From an uncultured Desulfovibrio sp. (GTDB lineage: Bacteria > Desulfobacterota > Desulfovibrionia > Desulfovibrionales > Desulfovibrionaceae), in contig CAJUMQ010000001.1 of the NCBI GenBank assembly GCA_910587035.1, forward strand, positions 1 to 59,996: a stretch of DNA of 59,996 nucleotides, given 5' to 3'. The position numbers were made by a program, and so were the translations under genes. This document shows, in pieces, positions 44,119-53,249 of this stretch. Below the pieces are notes generated by a model. The model did not search any database and was not told the origin of the DNA. It was given only the letters and a program-made list of their open reading frames with translations. Within the stretch, counting starts at the first letter, position 1; each line of letters starts with the position of its first letter.

Positions 44119-44925
44119 ATGCCGGAACGGACTTCCAGCTGCCTTGCCTCCAGATGCGCGCCTTTCTGCCGGCTCCTGGTCTGGCTCCTTCTCATCGTTA
44201 TTGTGGCCTGGATTTTTTTGCGCCTTTCAAGTCTTGGCATGGACTATGAATGGCAGTGGAACAGGGCCTGGCGTTATCTTGGCAGATGGACCGATGCCGG
44301 TTTCCAGGCTGGGCCACTGCTTGAAGGGATATATCTGACTCTCGGCATCTCCGCGCTCGGGCTTGTCTTTTCCGCAGGCCTGGGCCTTTTTTTTGCCATT
44401 CTCCGCCTCTCACCGTGGCCGGGGTGCATACTGCTGGCAAAAGCCTATGTTTGCGCCCTGCGCAATACACCGCTTTTGCTGCAGCTCTTTTTTGTATATT
44501 TTTTAATTGCGCCACTCCTTGATATGGGCCCTTTCTGGTCTGCCGTGCTCGCCTTGAGCGCCTTTGAGGGCGCCTATGCCGCGGAGCTTTTCCGGGGCGC
44601 ACTGCTCAGCGTGCCCGCTGGCCAGTGGGAGGCCGCCATCAGCCTTGGCTTCGGCATCCGCCAGACACTCATTCTGGTAATCCTCCCCCAGGCCGCCCGC
44701 AATGCCCTGCCGGCAATCACCAGCCAGGCCATATCCCTCATCAAGGACACATCCCTTGTGAGCGCCATCGCCGTGGCGGACATTACCATGCGCGCCCAGT
44801 CCATTGTGGCCGAAACATTTCTGGCGTTTGAAGTCTGGCTTATGGCCGGCTTCATCTATCTCGTCATCACCCTATTTATAGCATTGCCGGGCATCTGGCT
44901 GGAAAAAAGCTGGAAATGGAAATAG
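44119..44925 (+). CDS. Amino-acid ABC transporter permease (HisM/GlnP type)
   Basis: A 268-residue inner-membrane permease. The polar-amino-acid family marks are RNTPLLLQLFF, the EAA loop GQWEAAISLGFGIRQTLILVILPQA, and SLIKDTSLVSAIAVADI. An extra N-terminal helix is present. It is the first of three transporter genes (permease, binding protein, permease). No ATPase gene is found next to them. Confidence 0.92.
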   Translation: MPERTSSCLASRCAPFCRLLVWLLLIVIVAWIFLRLSSLGMDYEWQWNRAWRYLGRWTDAGFQAGPLLEGIYLTLGISALGLVFSAGLGLFFAILRLSPWPGCILLAKAYVCALRNTPLLLQLFFVYFLIAPLLDMGPFWSAVLALSAFEGAYAAELFRGALLSVPAGQWEAAISLGFGIRQTLILVILPQAARNALPAITSQAISLIKDTSLVSAIAVADITMRAQSIVAETFLAFEVWLMAGFIYLVITLFIALPGIWLEKSWKWK

Positions 44926-44944
44926 GCCCGGCCAGGGAGAATTT

Positions 44945-45763
44945 ATGAATGCAAACGCAACCGCCAAATCTGTCTTCCATGCCCTCATGGCCCTCTTTTG
45001 CCTGTTCATCGCAGCCGGCCCAGCCCTTGGCGCCCACTCCATGCTGGATGCGGTGCAGAAAAGAGGAGTGCTGCGCGTGGGCTTTTCCTCCTTTGTGCCC
45101 TGGGCCATGCAGGACAAAAATGGTGATTACATCGGTTTTGAGGTGGATGTGGCCAAACGTCTGGCCAAAGATCTTGACGTGGATGTGGAGCTTGTTCCAA
45201 CGCGCTTTTCTGGCATTATCCCGGCCCTGCTGGCAGACAAGTTTGATATCATCATAGGCAGCATGAGCGTGACACCGGAGCGCAACCTCAAGGGAAATTT
45301 CAGCATCCCCTATGACTATGCGACCATCGAAGCCATGGCGAACAGGGAGAAGACAAGGGATATGGCTTTTCCTGGCGATTACAACAAGCCGGGAGTCATA
45401 ATTGCGGTGCGTAGTGGCGGCACTCCAGCCATTGTGGCCAAAAAGCTTTTTCCCCAGGCTACCATTCGCCCATTTGACGATGAGGCTGCCGCCGTACAGG
45501 ATGTTATTTCTGGCAGATCGCACATGATGCTCTCTTCGGCGCCCCTGCCAGCTTTTGAATCCCGCAAGCAGCCAAATGTGCTGTACCAGCCCACCACGGA
45601 ACCCCTGGCCCGCCAGCCTGTGGGATTCGTGATTCGCAAAGGTGATTATGACAGCATGAATGTGCTGGACAACTGGATAAGACTGGTGGAGGAGGAAGGC
45701 TGGCTGAAAGATCGCAAGGACTACTGGTTCAAGGGCACAGACTGGGAAAACAAGGTGCAATGA
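44945..45763 (+). CDS. Amino-acid ABC transporter substrate-binding protein
   Basis: A 272-residue periplasmic binding protein (SBP family 3). A signal peptide ends about residue 30 (AAGPALGA). The mature start is LDAVQKRGVLRVGFSSFVPWA, and then GFEVDVAKRLAKDL and the IIGSMSVTPERN segment follow. The last four bases overlap the second permease (ATGA). Ligand not predictable, probably a polar amino acid. Confidence 0.94.
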   Translation: MNANATAKSVFHALMALFCLFIAAGPALGAHSMLDAVQKRGVLRVGFSSFVPWAMQDKNGDYIGFEVDVAKRLAKDLDVDVELVPTRFSGIIPALLADKFDIIIGSMSVTPERNLKGNFSIPYDYATIEAMANREKTRDMAFPGDYNKPGVIIAVRSGGTPAIVAKKLFPQATIRPFDDEAAAVQDVISGRSHMMLSSAPLPAFESRKQPNVLYQPTTEPLARQPVGFVIRKGDYDSMNVLDNWIRLVEEEGWLKDRKDYWFKGTDWENKVQ

Positions 45764-46659
45764 ACCAGTCCGAATGGTCGCCATTCAGGAGTTATGGGGG
45801 GCGCCGGAAGCGCTGGCCAGATGTGATTGCTGTCGCCCTGCTGTGCTGCCTTGGTCTATGGTTGACCTTGCGCGCCACCCGGTTGCCGGAATATGACTGG
45901 AACTGGAAACTGCTCTTTGAGTTTGTCATCAGGCAGGACAGCAAAGGCGCCTGGCATCCGGGCATGCTGCTGCAGGGGCTTTTCACCACCCTGCGCATAG
46001 GTTTCTGGACACTGCTGTTTTCCCTGCTGGCAGGCGGGGCGCTGGGGATGGCATTCGCGGGCAGAAGTTTTGTCTTCTCCCTCCCATACAGGCTATATGT
46101 GAATCTTGCCCGCAATACGCCGCCACTGGTGATCCTGTTCAGCATATACTTTTTTGCCGGCAATATGCTGCCGGTAACCGGCATTGAAAATGCGCTGCGG
46201 CACAGCCCCCAGCTCAGGGAGGTTGTGGCCCTTGTTTTTGCCCCACCTGGCCAGCTGGACAGAATGCTCGCGGCCATACTCGCCCTGGGGCTCTACCAAA
46301 GCGCCTATGTGGCGGAAATTGTGCGCTCCGGCATCGAAAGCGTGAATCAGGGTCAAATGGATGCCGCACTCGCCCTGGGCTTTCCCAAACATCTGGCTCT
46401 GGCCCTTGTGGTGCTGCCCCAGGCGGCAGCTCTCATGCTGCCGCCCCTAACCGGACAGGCCATAACCATCTTCAAGGATTCCGCCCTGGCATCGCTCATC
46501 TCGCTGCCAGATCTGACTTTCCAATGTCTTGAGGCCATGGCTGTCAGCAGAATGACCTTTGAGATCTGGATCAGCGGAGCGATTCTCTATCTCCTGGTGG
46601 GCGCCATGTGCGTCTGCGCAGGCAGTTTTATGGAATCCAGATTCACATTTCACAAATAG
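45760..46659 (+). CDS. Amino-acid ABC transporter permease, second subunit
   Basis: A 299-residue permease of the HisM/GltJ type: LARNTPPLVILFSIYFFAG, then the EAA loop GQMDAALALGFPKHLALALVVLPQA and TIFKDSALASLISLPDL. It is longer than the first permease because of a periplasmic segment before the second half. It pairs with the first permease for a heteromeric channel. Only 13 bases separate it from upp. Confidence 0.93.
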   Translation: MNQSEWSPFRSYGGRRKRWPDVIAVALLCCLGLWLTLRATRLPEYDWNWKLLFEFVIRQDSKGAWHPGMLLQGLFTTLRIGFWTLLFSLLAGGALGMAFAGRSFVFSLPYRLYVNLARNTPPLVILFSIYFFAGNMLPVTGIENALRHSPQLREVVALVFAPPGQLDRMLAAILALGLYQSAYVAEIVRSGIESVNQGQMDAALALGFPKHLALALVVLPQAAALMLPPLTGQAITIFKDSALASLISLPDLTFQCLEAMAVSRMTFEIWISGAILYLLVGAMCVCAGSFMESRFTFHK

Positions 46660-46672
46660 AGAGGATACAAAA

Positions 46673-47299
46673 ATGGCACTTCATATAGTCACACAGCCGC
46701 TTGTCAGGCACAAACTGGGCCTGCTCCGGGCCAACAGCACCACCACCAGCGAATTTCGCACTTTGGCCAATGAAATCGCCAGCCTGCTCACATATGAGGC
46801 CACAAGGGATTTCAAACTGGAAAAAACTGTTGTGGAGGGCTGGGCCGGGCCAGTGGAAATTGAGGAGCTTAAAGGCAAAAAAGTGACAATAGTTCCCATT
46901 CTGCGGGCAGGCCTTGGGCTTATGGATGGCGTGCTCCACATGATACCATCCGCGCGCATCAGCGTCATAGGGCTTTACCGCAATGAAAAGACTTTGGAGC
47001 CAGTGGAGTATTTTGTCAAACTTGCCAATGACATGCCAGAGAGACATGCCATCATCCTCGACCCCATGCTGGCCACTGGCGGCTCCATGCTGGCTGCCAT
47101 AGAGCTCCTGAAAAGACATGGCTGCCGCCACATCTCAAGCCTCACACTGGTTTGCGCTCCAGAAGGTGTGGAAAAGGTGGAGAAGGCACACCCGGATGTG
47201 GACATATATACAGCCGCTGTCGATTCCGGCCTCGATGCCAATGGCTATATCATCCCCGGTCTTGGCGATGCTGGCGATAGGCTCTTTGGCACCAGGTAG
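46673..47299 (+). CDS. upp: Uracil phosphoribosyltransferase
   Basis: Salvages uracil to UMP. The 208 residues contain the PRPP motif LDPMLATGGS and the uracil loop DAGDRLFGTR at the C-terminus, with ILRAGLGLMDG in the middle. The start is the ATG with GAGGA upstream; the open frame continues back into the permease gene but without family similarity. It may be co-transcribed with the transporter. Confidence 0.96.
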   Translation: MALHIVTQPLVRHKLGLLRANSTTTSEFRTLANEIASLLTYEATRDFKLEKTVVEGWAGPVEIEELKGKKVTIVPILRAGLGLMDGVLHMIPSARISVIGLYRNEKTLEPVEYFVKLANDMPERHAIILDPMLATGGSMLAAIELLKRHGCRHISSLTLVCAPEGVEKVEKAHPDVDIYTAAVDSGLDANGYIIPGLGDAGDRLFGTR

Positions 47300-47302
47300 A
47301 AT

Positions 47303-47331
47303 AAAAAGGGGAGCGGTTTTAGCCGCTCCCC
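47303..47331 (-). terminator. Terminator of the flgFGAH operon
   Basis: On the minus strand GGGGAGCGG pairs with CCGCTCCCC around a 6-base loop and is followed by TTTTT. It lies 23 bases after the flgH stop and may also limit upp transcription from the other side. Confidence 0.85.
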
Positions 47332-47353
47332 GCCAAAGTTCAGGAAAATACGT

Positions 47354-48073
47354 CTAGAAGGGCCAGATATTGTCCATCAGGCGAGTGAACCAGCCTGGCT
47401 TCTGCTTGTCGGCCAGCACACCCTTGCCATAGTATTCGATGCTGGCATCAGCTATCTGGGTGGAGTAGATGCTGTTGTCCGCGTCCACATCCTTTGAACG
47501 TATCATGCCTCGCACGACCATGTATTCGGTTTCTTCATTGACGCGGATCTCCCTGGCGCCCTCAATCTGCAAAAGACCACCCGGCAATACGCGAAGCACC
47601 CTTGCCGCCAGTGATGATGTCACGTAGTTCTCACGCTTTGTCTTGCCTGTAGCCTGCAGATCGCTGTTGGATGTTGTCTGCAAAGCCGGGAAGCCCACTG
47701 TTGTTTGTGGCCCAAGCCCCACCAGGGGAACAAAGCCAGACTTGCTCTTGCCGAAAAGGGCATTCACCTGATAGTTGTTGCCACTCTCCTTGTCAGCCGT
47801 TGTCTCCGCCTTGTTCTGGGCCTTTGTGTTCTCAACCAGTTTCACCACCACTATATCGCCAACGCGACGGGCGCGGCTGTCCGCAAACAGGGTATCCTCC
47901 TGGCTGGCTGCAAAGAGCGAGCCAGGGTTGTTGCGGCCATTGACTTCCTGGCGAAACTGCTGTGGTTCCGTTACTGGCTGCTGCAGGGCCGGTCTCTTGT
48001 ACGACCCCCCGCCACATGCTGTGCAAAGCATAAATGCCGCACCAAGAACCAGTGTAAGCGCCTTGTTACTCAT
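47354..48073 (-). CDS. flgH: Flagellar L-ring lipoprotein FlgH
   Basis: Outer-membrane lipoprotein that forms the L ring. The 239 residues have a lipobox (LCTAC, Cys about 21) and family segments SLFADSRARRVGDIV-like, with VVVKLVENTKAQNKA and LRVLPGGLLQIEGAREIRVNEE. The start was set at the ATG behind AGGAGAGGGG; an upstream extension lacks homology. It is last in flgF-flgG-flgA-flgH. In related genomes flgI normally follows, but here a terminator and upp do. Confidence 0.95.
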   Translation of the reverse strand: MSNKALTLVLGAAFMLCTACGGGSYKRPALQQPVTEPQQFRQEVNGRNNPGSLFAASQEDTLFADSRARRVGDIVVVKLVENTKAQNKAETTADKESGNNYQVNALFGKSKSGFVPLVGLGPQTTVGFPALQTTSNSDLQATGKTKRENYVTSSLAARVLRVLPGGLLQIEGAREIRVNEETEYMVVRGMIRSKDVDADNSIYSTQIADASIEYYGKGVLADKQKPGWFTRLMDNIWPF

Positions 48074-48142
48074 CTCCCCTCTCCTTGTATAACATTCCCG
48101 CTTTAATATTATTGCCGGCGCATTGCGTTTTTCCATTGCGTA

Positions 48143-49330
48143 TCAACGGATTTCCACAGTGCTGCCGTCCTTGACTGTAGCATAGACCTGTTTTTTGGTC
48201 TGCAAATTGCGTACCGGTATGGTTGCCCCCGGCTCTCCGTCTGCCAAAGCCTCTGCCTGTATGGACATGCGCAAATTGCCGCGCGCATAAATCAATGTCA
48301 GAATATTGCCTCGGCGCACCATCATTTTGCTGGCAATATCACTCTGCAGGATGGGCTCGCCAGTCCCTATGGAGCGAATAACCTGCCAGGGGCCGCCCTG
48401 GCCATCCCAGGGCACATCTTTCATCTGCGCGGCATTGACGCGCATGAAGGTTATGGCGTCTGGCGAGAGAGTCTCGCCCTTGTTCAATGGCCTGGCCGCG
48501 GCCGGGGCGGTTATCCATAATGTAAGCTTGGCTGTGCCGGCCACGCGCCGGAGCACATTGCCATCTGCCTCCTGAATTGCGAAACGCAGGGGCACACGGC
48601 CAGGAGCAAGTTTGCCAGGTTCCAGCTGCACCTGCTGCTGACCATGCGCCAGAAAAATGTATTCGGGCAGCCGAAAGTCTGTCAGCTCGGCCTCGCCAGG
48701 CATGGCGGCCAGTTGGGGCGCCAAACTGTTGACGACATAATTGCGCAGATCATCTTCCCTAAAGACAACGCCGCCCTTCTGGATCACAAGAGATGTGGGC
48801 AGAATGCAACGGCCGGAGTATTCGGCTCCCAATGCCTCCCGCAACGCCTGCGAAAGCCTGGTCTTGTTTATCTGAAGTGGCTTGCCCTCTTCCGGCGGGG
48901 CGGCCCATAATTCCCGATTTTTGAGTTTTTCCCAAAGTGCCGGATCTATCTTGCCCAGGGGTGTGGCAATATCCCCAAGCAGCACATTGCCCGTGTTCGT
49001 AATGGCGGCTGGCAGGATTTTAAGGCGCCAGTCACCATCCTCAAGATTTGCTGGCTGGCCAGGACTGGCCAGCGGAGCCTGCCCGGTGGCGATCATGTTT
49101 TTTGCCCTGGACTGACGCACCTTCTGGGCATCATCAGGCAGGGCGATATTCCCCGCGCGAACCACTGGCGGCTTCAGCTGGTTTTTGATCTGCGACGGAG
49201 AGCGCCTGTGGTTTCTCTCCGTATCCTGCCATACGGCGCTTGGCACACCCCCGGTGGGGGCGGCCTGCGCAACCACAAGCCAGCAGAGCTGGGCAAGCAG
49301 GAGAACGGCTGGCAGAAGTATCCGTCGCAT
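48143..49330 (-). CDS. flgA: FlgA, flagellar P-ring assembly chaperone
   Basis: Periplasmic chaperone for P-ring assembly. A signal peptide (ILLPAVLLLAQLCWLVVAQAA) is followed by about 100 poorly conserved residues. The C-terminal SAF/FlgA domains have LRRVAGTAKLTLWITAPAAARPL and the ending TDLTLIYARGNLRM-like region with VYATVKDGSTVEIR. At 395 residues it is longer than enteric FlgA (219), as is usual in this group. The ATG was chosen with AAGGAA 7 bases upstream over a TTG. Confidence 0.9.
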   Translation of the reverse strand: MRRILLPAVLLLAQLCWLVVAQAAPTGGVPSAVWQDTERNHRRSPSQIKNQLKPPVVRAGNIALPDDAQKVRQSRAKNMIATGQAPLASPGQPANLEDGDWRLKILPAAITNTGNVLLGDIATPLGKIDPALWEKLKNRELWAAPPEEGKPLQINKTRLSQALREALGAEYSGRCILPTSLVIQKGGVVFREDDLRNYVVNSLAPQLAAMPGEAELTDFRLPEYIFLAHGQQQVQLEPGKLAPGRVPLRFAIQEADGNVLRRVAGTAKLTLWITAPAAARPLNKGETLSPDAITFMRVNAAQMKDVPWDGQGGPWQVIRSIGTGEPILQSDIASKMMVRRGNILTLIYARGNLRMSIQAEALADGEPGATIPVRNLQTKKQVYATVKDGSTVEIR

Positions 49331-49370
49331 CAGTCTGTTCCTTATATCCCCCAAAAAACAGGCACAAAAA

Positions 49371-50156
49371 TTAGCTGCGCTTGAGCTGGACAGCTATGCC
49401 AAGCATGGAGTCGGATGTCTGAATGGATTTGGAGTTGACTTCATAGGCACGCTGGCCAACGATCATGTTTACCATTTCATCCACAACCTCAACATTGGAC
49501 ATTTCGAGAAAACCCTGGGCCAATGTGCCGACATTATCCTCTCCGGGCACACCTTCCTGCTCATCGCCGGAGGCCTCGGTGGGGGTGTAGAGGTTGCGGC
49601 CTCTGGCATCCAGGCCTGCCGGATTTATGAAAGTGTAAAGAGGTATCTCGGCTCCGGCGATTTCCTGACCTTCGGAATCCAGCGCAGCGATGTGTCCGCT
49701 GGCGGAAATGGAAATATTCTTGGTCTCGGCCGGCACTGCAAATTCCGGTTGCAGTATGTAGCCATTGGCTGTGACAACCGTGCCATCCTGATTCAATTTG
49801 AAGGAACCGGCGCGGGTGTACATCAGCTCGCCGTTGACATCCACCTGAAAGAACCCATCGCCTTCGATGGCCACATCAAGGGCATTGCCGGTGTTCTGAA
49901 AATCGCCCTGGGTGAAAAATTTATGCACGGCCGTGGGGCGCACGCCCATGCCAACCTGGATGCCCACAGGCAGGCTGTTGTCGCCCTCCGTGATGGAGCC
50001 GGCAATCTTCATTGTCTGATACATCAAATCCTCAAACTCCGCCCGGCTTTTCTTGAAACCTGTGGTATTTACATTGGCGAGGTTATTGGAAATCACATCA
50101 ATGTTGAGCTGCTGGGCCACCATGCCGGTGGCGCCAGTGTAAAGGGAACGCATCAT
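49371..50156 (-). CDS. flgG: Flagellar distal rod protein FlgG
   Basis: A 261-residue axial protein. The N-terminus MMRSLYTGATGMVAQQLNID with VISNNLANVNTTGFKKSRA and the C-terminus VDEMVNMIVGQRAYEVNSK are diagnostic. The body holds ALDVAIEGDGFFQV. FlgG forms the distal rod through the P and L rings. It lies between flgF and flgA. Confidence 0.97.
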   Translation of the reverse strand: MMRSLYTGATGMVAQQLNIDVISNNLANVNTTGFKKSRAEFEDLMYQTMKIAGSITEGDNSLPVGIQVGMGVRPTAVHKFFTQGDFQNTGNALDVAIEGDGFFQVDVNGELMYTRAGSFKLNQDGTVVTANGYILQPEFAVPAETKNISISASGHIAALDSEGQEIAGAEIPLYTFINPAGLDARGRNLYTPTEASGDEQEGVPGEDNVGTLAQGFLEMSNVEVVDEMVNMIVGQRAYEVNSKSIQTSDSMLGIAVQLKRS

Positions 50157-50220
50157 GGCTGTTTATCCTCCACCGAAATTTCTGTTTTTATCATCTATTC
50201 AAAATTTATGCCGCTGCCGC

Positions 50221-51015
50221 TCAGCCTATGCGCTTGCCGACTTTTTCATTGGCGGCACGATCCAGTGTATCCGCCGTCTGCATGACCTTTTGATAGGCTT
50301 CAAACTGACGCTGGACCTCTATCATGTTGACCATCTCGGAGACCACTTCCACATTGGCCTTTTCGGTAAAACCCTGCTCAATGCGCGCGCCATTGTCGTA
50401 GGCGTTGCCTTCGTCCACATCCACATTTTCCCGAGACTTGTAAAGATTATGGCCAAGTTTTTCGAGGTTTTGCGGATTGTCCACGCTGACAAGCTCAATC
50501 TGGTTGACCACAGCGCCATCCACGGCCACCTGGCCATCGCCGCCAATGGCAATATTGCGCGCGCCTGGGGGAATGACGATATTGCCGCCAATACCCTGAA
50601 GGGGATGGCCATCCGGAGAAACTACAGTGCCATCGCTGGAAAGCACAAAATGGCCGCTGCGGGTCAAAAATTCGCCACTGGGCGTGGCCACACGAAAAAA
50701 GGCATTCTCCCCTGAAATGCACAGATCAAGCGCGTTGCCGGTGAACTCCATAGATCCCTGACTGAAATCTGTTTTGGAAACGGCAATGCGCGCCCTGGCC
50801 ATGTTTTTGGGTTCCGGAAAAAGCGGCTCCGAGCGCATGTGCATCAAGGGCTCCCGGATTTCATCGTGGGCATAATAGGCCATGGTATCCTTGAAAGCCA
50901 AAGTCTGACGCTTGTAGCCATGCGTATTAACATTTGCCAAATTATTGGCAATAAAATTCATGCGGTGTTCTGTTGTCAGCGCCCCGAAAAGACCGCTAAA
51001 CATTGCGTCTTGCAT
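50221..51015 (-). CDS. flgF: Flagellar proximal rod protein FlgF
   Basis: A 264-residue rod protein beginning MQDAMFSGLFGALTTEHRM and then FIANNLANVNTHGYKRQ, with ALDLCISGENAFFRV and the C-terminal VVSEMVNMIEVQRQFEAYQK. It is FlgF rather than FlgG by the degenerate start and order before flgG. It is the first gene after the sigma-54 promoter. A frame extension upstream runs through the promoter and is not coding. Confidence 0.93.
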   Translation of the reverse strand: MQDAMFSGLFGALTTEHRMNFIANNLANVNTHGYKRQTLAFKDTMAYYAHDEIREPLMHMRSEPLFPEPKNMARARIAVSKTDFSQGSMEFTGNALDLCISGENAFFRVATPSGEFLTRSGHFVLSSDGTVVSPDGHPLQGIGGNIVIPPGARNIAIGGDGQVAVDGAVVNQIELVSVDNPQNLEKLGHNLYKSRENVDVDEGNAYDNGARIEQGFTEKANVEVVSEMVNMIEVQRQFEAYQKVMQTADTLDRAANEKVGKRIG

Positions 51016-51097
51016 AAAAAACTCCTTTTGCGGGCGCGCTTTGCAGGCACTTGCAGCCTGGCGCCCTGACAGGCAGACCAAATTTGCTACTTGATAT

Positions 51098-51114
51098 GCA
51101 AATAACGAGCCAAA
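51098..51114 (-). promoter_or_regulatory. Sigma-54 promoter for flgFGAH
   Basis: On the minus strand TTTGGCTCGTTATTTGC keeps GG and GC exactly 10 bases apart and has TTGCA at -12. Transcription would begin near 51086, about 70 bases before flgF. Confidence 0.65.
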
Positions 51115-51161
51115 CCTTGCACGTGGGGAGTGGAGCAAGACCAGGCACTTTTGACAGAGGC

Positions 51162-51197
51162 ATAAAAAAGGCTCCCGTCTGCATGAACGGGAGCCTT
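51162..51197 (-). terminator. Terminator after the CoA-disulfide-reductase gene
   Basis: AAGGCTCCCGT and ACGGGAGCCTT, 11 bp, with an 8-base loop, followed on the minus strand by six Ts. Confidence 0.85.
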
Positions 51198-51236
51198 GGA
51201 TTGGCCACAATAAGGCCGGTATAAAAATAATCCTTG

Positions 51237-52946
51237 TTAGGGTTTTAGACCCATTTTTGTCACGGCCTGCATGCCACCCATGGAGTTGGAGGTGTTCGTG
51301 ATGCCATTGTTTTTGAGAATCAGCAGCCCTTCATAGGCGCGCAGGCCGGAGTTGCAGATAAGGGCAACGGGGCGATCCTTTGGAACCTCGCCTATTCTCG
51401 CCTTGATTTCCTCAAGTGGTATGGCATGCCATTCCGGATACTGGGCCTCGATTTTTTTGCTGGCCTTGGGCGGCCGCATGTCGATGAAGTAGATGTCATT
51501 GTTGGCTCGGTTGTGCCACAGTTCCATGAACTCGTCGCCAGTAATGGCGCGGAATCGGCCGGAGACGACATTGTCCGCCACATTTGCCACAGTGTTGACT
51601 GCGTCCATGGCAGAGGCGAATGGCGGCGCATAGGCCACTTCGAGGTTGGATATGTCCTCAATGACTGGCTTCGCATACTCCAGCACTCCGGCAACCGCAT
51701 CGATGCGGGCCTTGAGGGCATCCCCGTCCACACATGCGCCCTGGAGGCCATATACCCTGCGATTGGATTTATCCACAACCAGCTCAAGGCTCATCATTTT
51801 CTTTTCCGGATAGAAATGGGCGCGATCCAGCTGCTCTATGCAGACGCCAATGGCATCAAAACCGGCGCGGCAGGCCTGGGATGGCGTGAGGCCGGTGCCG
51901 CAAAAGGAAAGGGAGAAAAGCTTAAGCGCCCAGGTGCCGACATAGCCGGGGAATGTCGCATCCACGCCTGCCACATTGGAGCCTATGACGCGGCCCTCGC
52001 GGTTGGCCATGCTGCCAAGGGGCAGGTAGCCATGCTTGCCTGTGATAATGTTTTTTATTGCGGCGCAGTCTCCGCCGGCATAAATGTCCGGATCGCTGGT
52101 GCGCAGATGCTCATCAGCGATTATGGCGCCAAAGGGGGCCAGCTCTAGGCCTGCTTCCTTGGCCAGGGAAGAATTGGGAATGAAACCAGCCGCGAAGATG
52201 ACCAGTTGCGCCTTGAGCTCCCTTTTATCCGTGACAACCTTCGCCACATTGTCGCCATCCCCCTCAAGGCGGAGCACCTTTTCAGAAAGATGCACATCAA
52301 CCTTTGCGGCGCGGCAGTCCTGCTCCGCCATTTTGGCCAGTGTTGGCGAGAGAACGCCAGGCAGGAGCTGATCCATCATTTCCACTATTGTGACCTTGAC
52401 GCCCCACATGTCGGCAAGGGCCACAGCAGCCTCGAGACCAATGAAGCCACCGCCCACAATGACGGCCTCGGCCACCTTGCCTCCCTCGCAGGCCTTGCGG
52501 ATGGCTTCGGCAGCCTCCAGCCTGGTGAGGGAGAGAACACCCTTGAGCGTTATGCCCTCAATCTCCGGCACACGGGCGCGGGCGCCTGTGGCGATAACCA
52601 GCTTGTCATAGGCCAGTTCCCTGGTGGCGCCTGTATTCAGATCCTCCACCAGCACAGTCTTTTTGGCCCTGTCTATTTTTTTTGCCCGGGTCTGGTTGAA
52701 GACGGTCACCCCTTTCATTTTGCTGAAAAATTCCGGATCGCGAATGACATCTGCATTGGTGGAACGCAGCGCGTCAAGATTCTGCACTTCTCCGGATACA
52801 TAATAGGGCATCCCGCAGCCGCCATAGGATATATACAAATTTTCATCAACGATGGTGACTTCGGCGTCAGGGGCGAGTCTCTTGCAGCGGCAGGCGGCCT
52901 TGGGACCAAGAGCCACTCCACCAATAACCAGAATTTTTTTGGCCAT
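51237..52946 (-). CDS. CoA-disulfide reductase-like FAD enzyme fused to rhodanese
   Basis: A 569-residue flavoprotein. The N-terminal FAD motif is IGGVALGPKAA, the active Cys is in SYGGCGMPYY (about residue 43), and a second nucleotide motif VIVGGGFIGLE is present. The C-terminal 110 residues are a rhodanese domain with the active loop CNSGLRA. This fusion reduces CoA disulfides or per/polysulfides (Npsr-like) and is widespread in sulfur-metabolising anaerobes. The start is the ATG after AAGGAG. An upstream AT-rich promoter with an operator-like palindrome suggests redox or sulfur control. Confidence 0.92.
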   Translation of the reverse strand: MAKKILVIGGVALGPKAACRCKRLAPDAEVTIVDENLYISYGGCGMPYYVSGEVQNLDALRSTNADVIRDPEFFSKMKGVTVFNQTRAKKIDRAKKTVLVEDLNTGATRELAYDKLVIATGARARVPEIEGITLKGVLSLTRLEAAEAIRKACEGGKVAEAVIVGGGFIGLEAAVALADMWGVKVTIVEMMDQLLPGVLSPTLAKMAEQDCRAAKVDVHLSEKVLRLEGDGDNVAKVVTDKRELKAQLVIFAAGFIPNSSLAKEAGLELAPFGAIIADEHLRTSDPDIYAGGDCAAIKNIITGKHGYLPLGSMANREGRVIGSNVAGVDATFPGYVGTWALKLFSLSFCGTGLTPSQACRAGFDAIGVCIEQLDRAHFYPEKKMMSLELVVDKSNRRVYGLQGACVDGDALKARIDAVAGVLEYAKPVIEDISNLEVAYAPPFASAMDAVNTVANVADNVVSGRFRAITGDEFMELWHNRANNDIYFIDMRPPKASKKIEAQYPEWHAIPLEEIKARIGEVPKDRPVALICNSGLRAYEGLLILKNNGITNTSNSMGGMQAVTKMGLKP

Positions 52947-53249
52947 TTCACGCTCCTTGCAGCTGGCACGCAGGCAGGCGCACAGCGTCCGCGGCATTAT
53001 GATTTGTAATAAGACAATCCATCCGAAGATTGCCTGACAGTATAGCGTATGTCCATTGAAAATGGACAGCGCACCCGTCCGCGAGAGCGGGCGGGCCGGC
53101 CACTGGCAAACAACAAAACCGCGTTTTGCCGTGAAGCGCCAGGCCGTATGTTGAAATTTGGACAATTTCAACTAGCACATATGTATTATAGCATATTTCC
53201 AGTAAAAATAGAAGTTATTTCATATGAAACCAAAATACCTTCTGAAAAA
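52947..53249. other. Upstream region of the CoA-disulfide-reductase gene
   Basis: About 300 bases without a gene. It holds an 8-bp inverted repeat TGTCCATT/AATGGACA (53050-53068), the operator-like palindrome at 53151-53171, and a -10 box at 53185-53190 for the minus strand. Confidence 0.5.
53151..53190 (-). promoter_or_regulatory. Promoter and operator-like palindrome
   Basis: On the minus strand a TATAAT (53185-53190) is followed by the perfect repeat TTGAAATT/AATTTCAA with a 5-base centre (53151-53171), placed about +7 to +27. A repressor bound there would block elongation. The regulator is not in the window, and the -35 box is weak. Confidence 0.5.
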
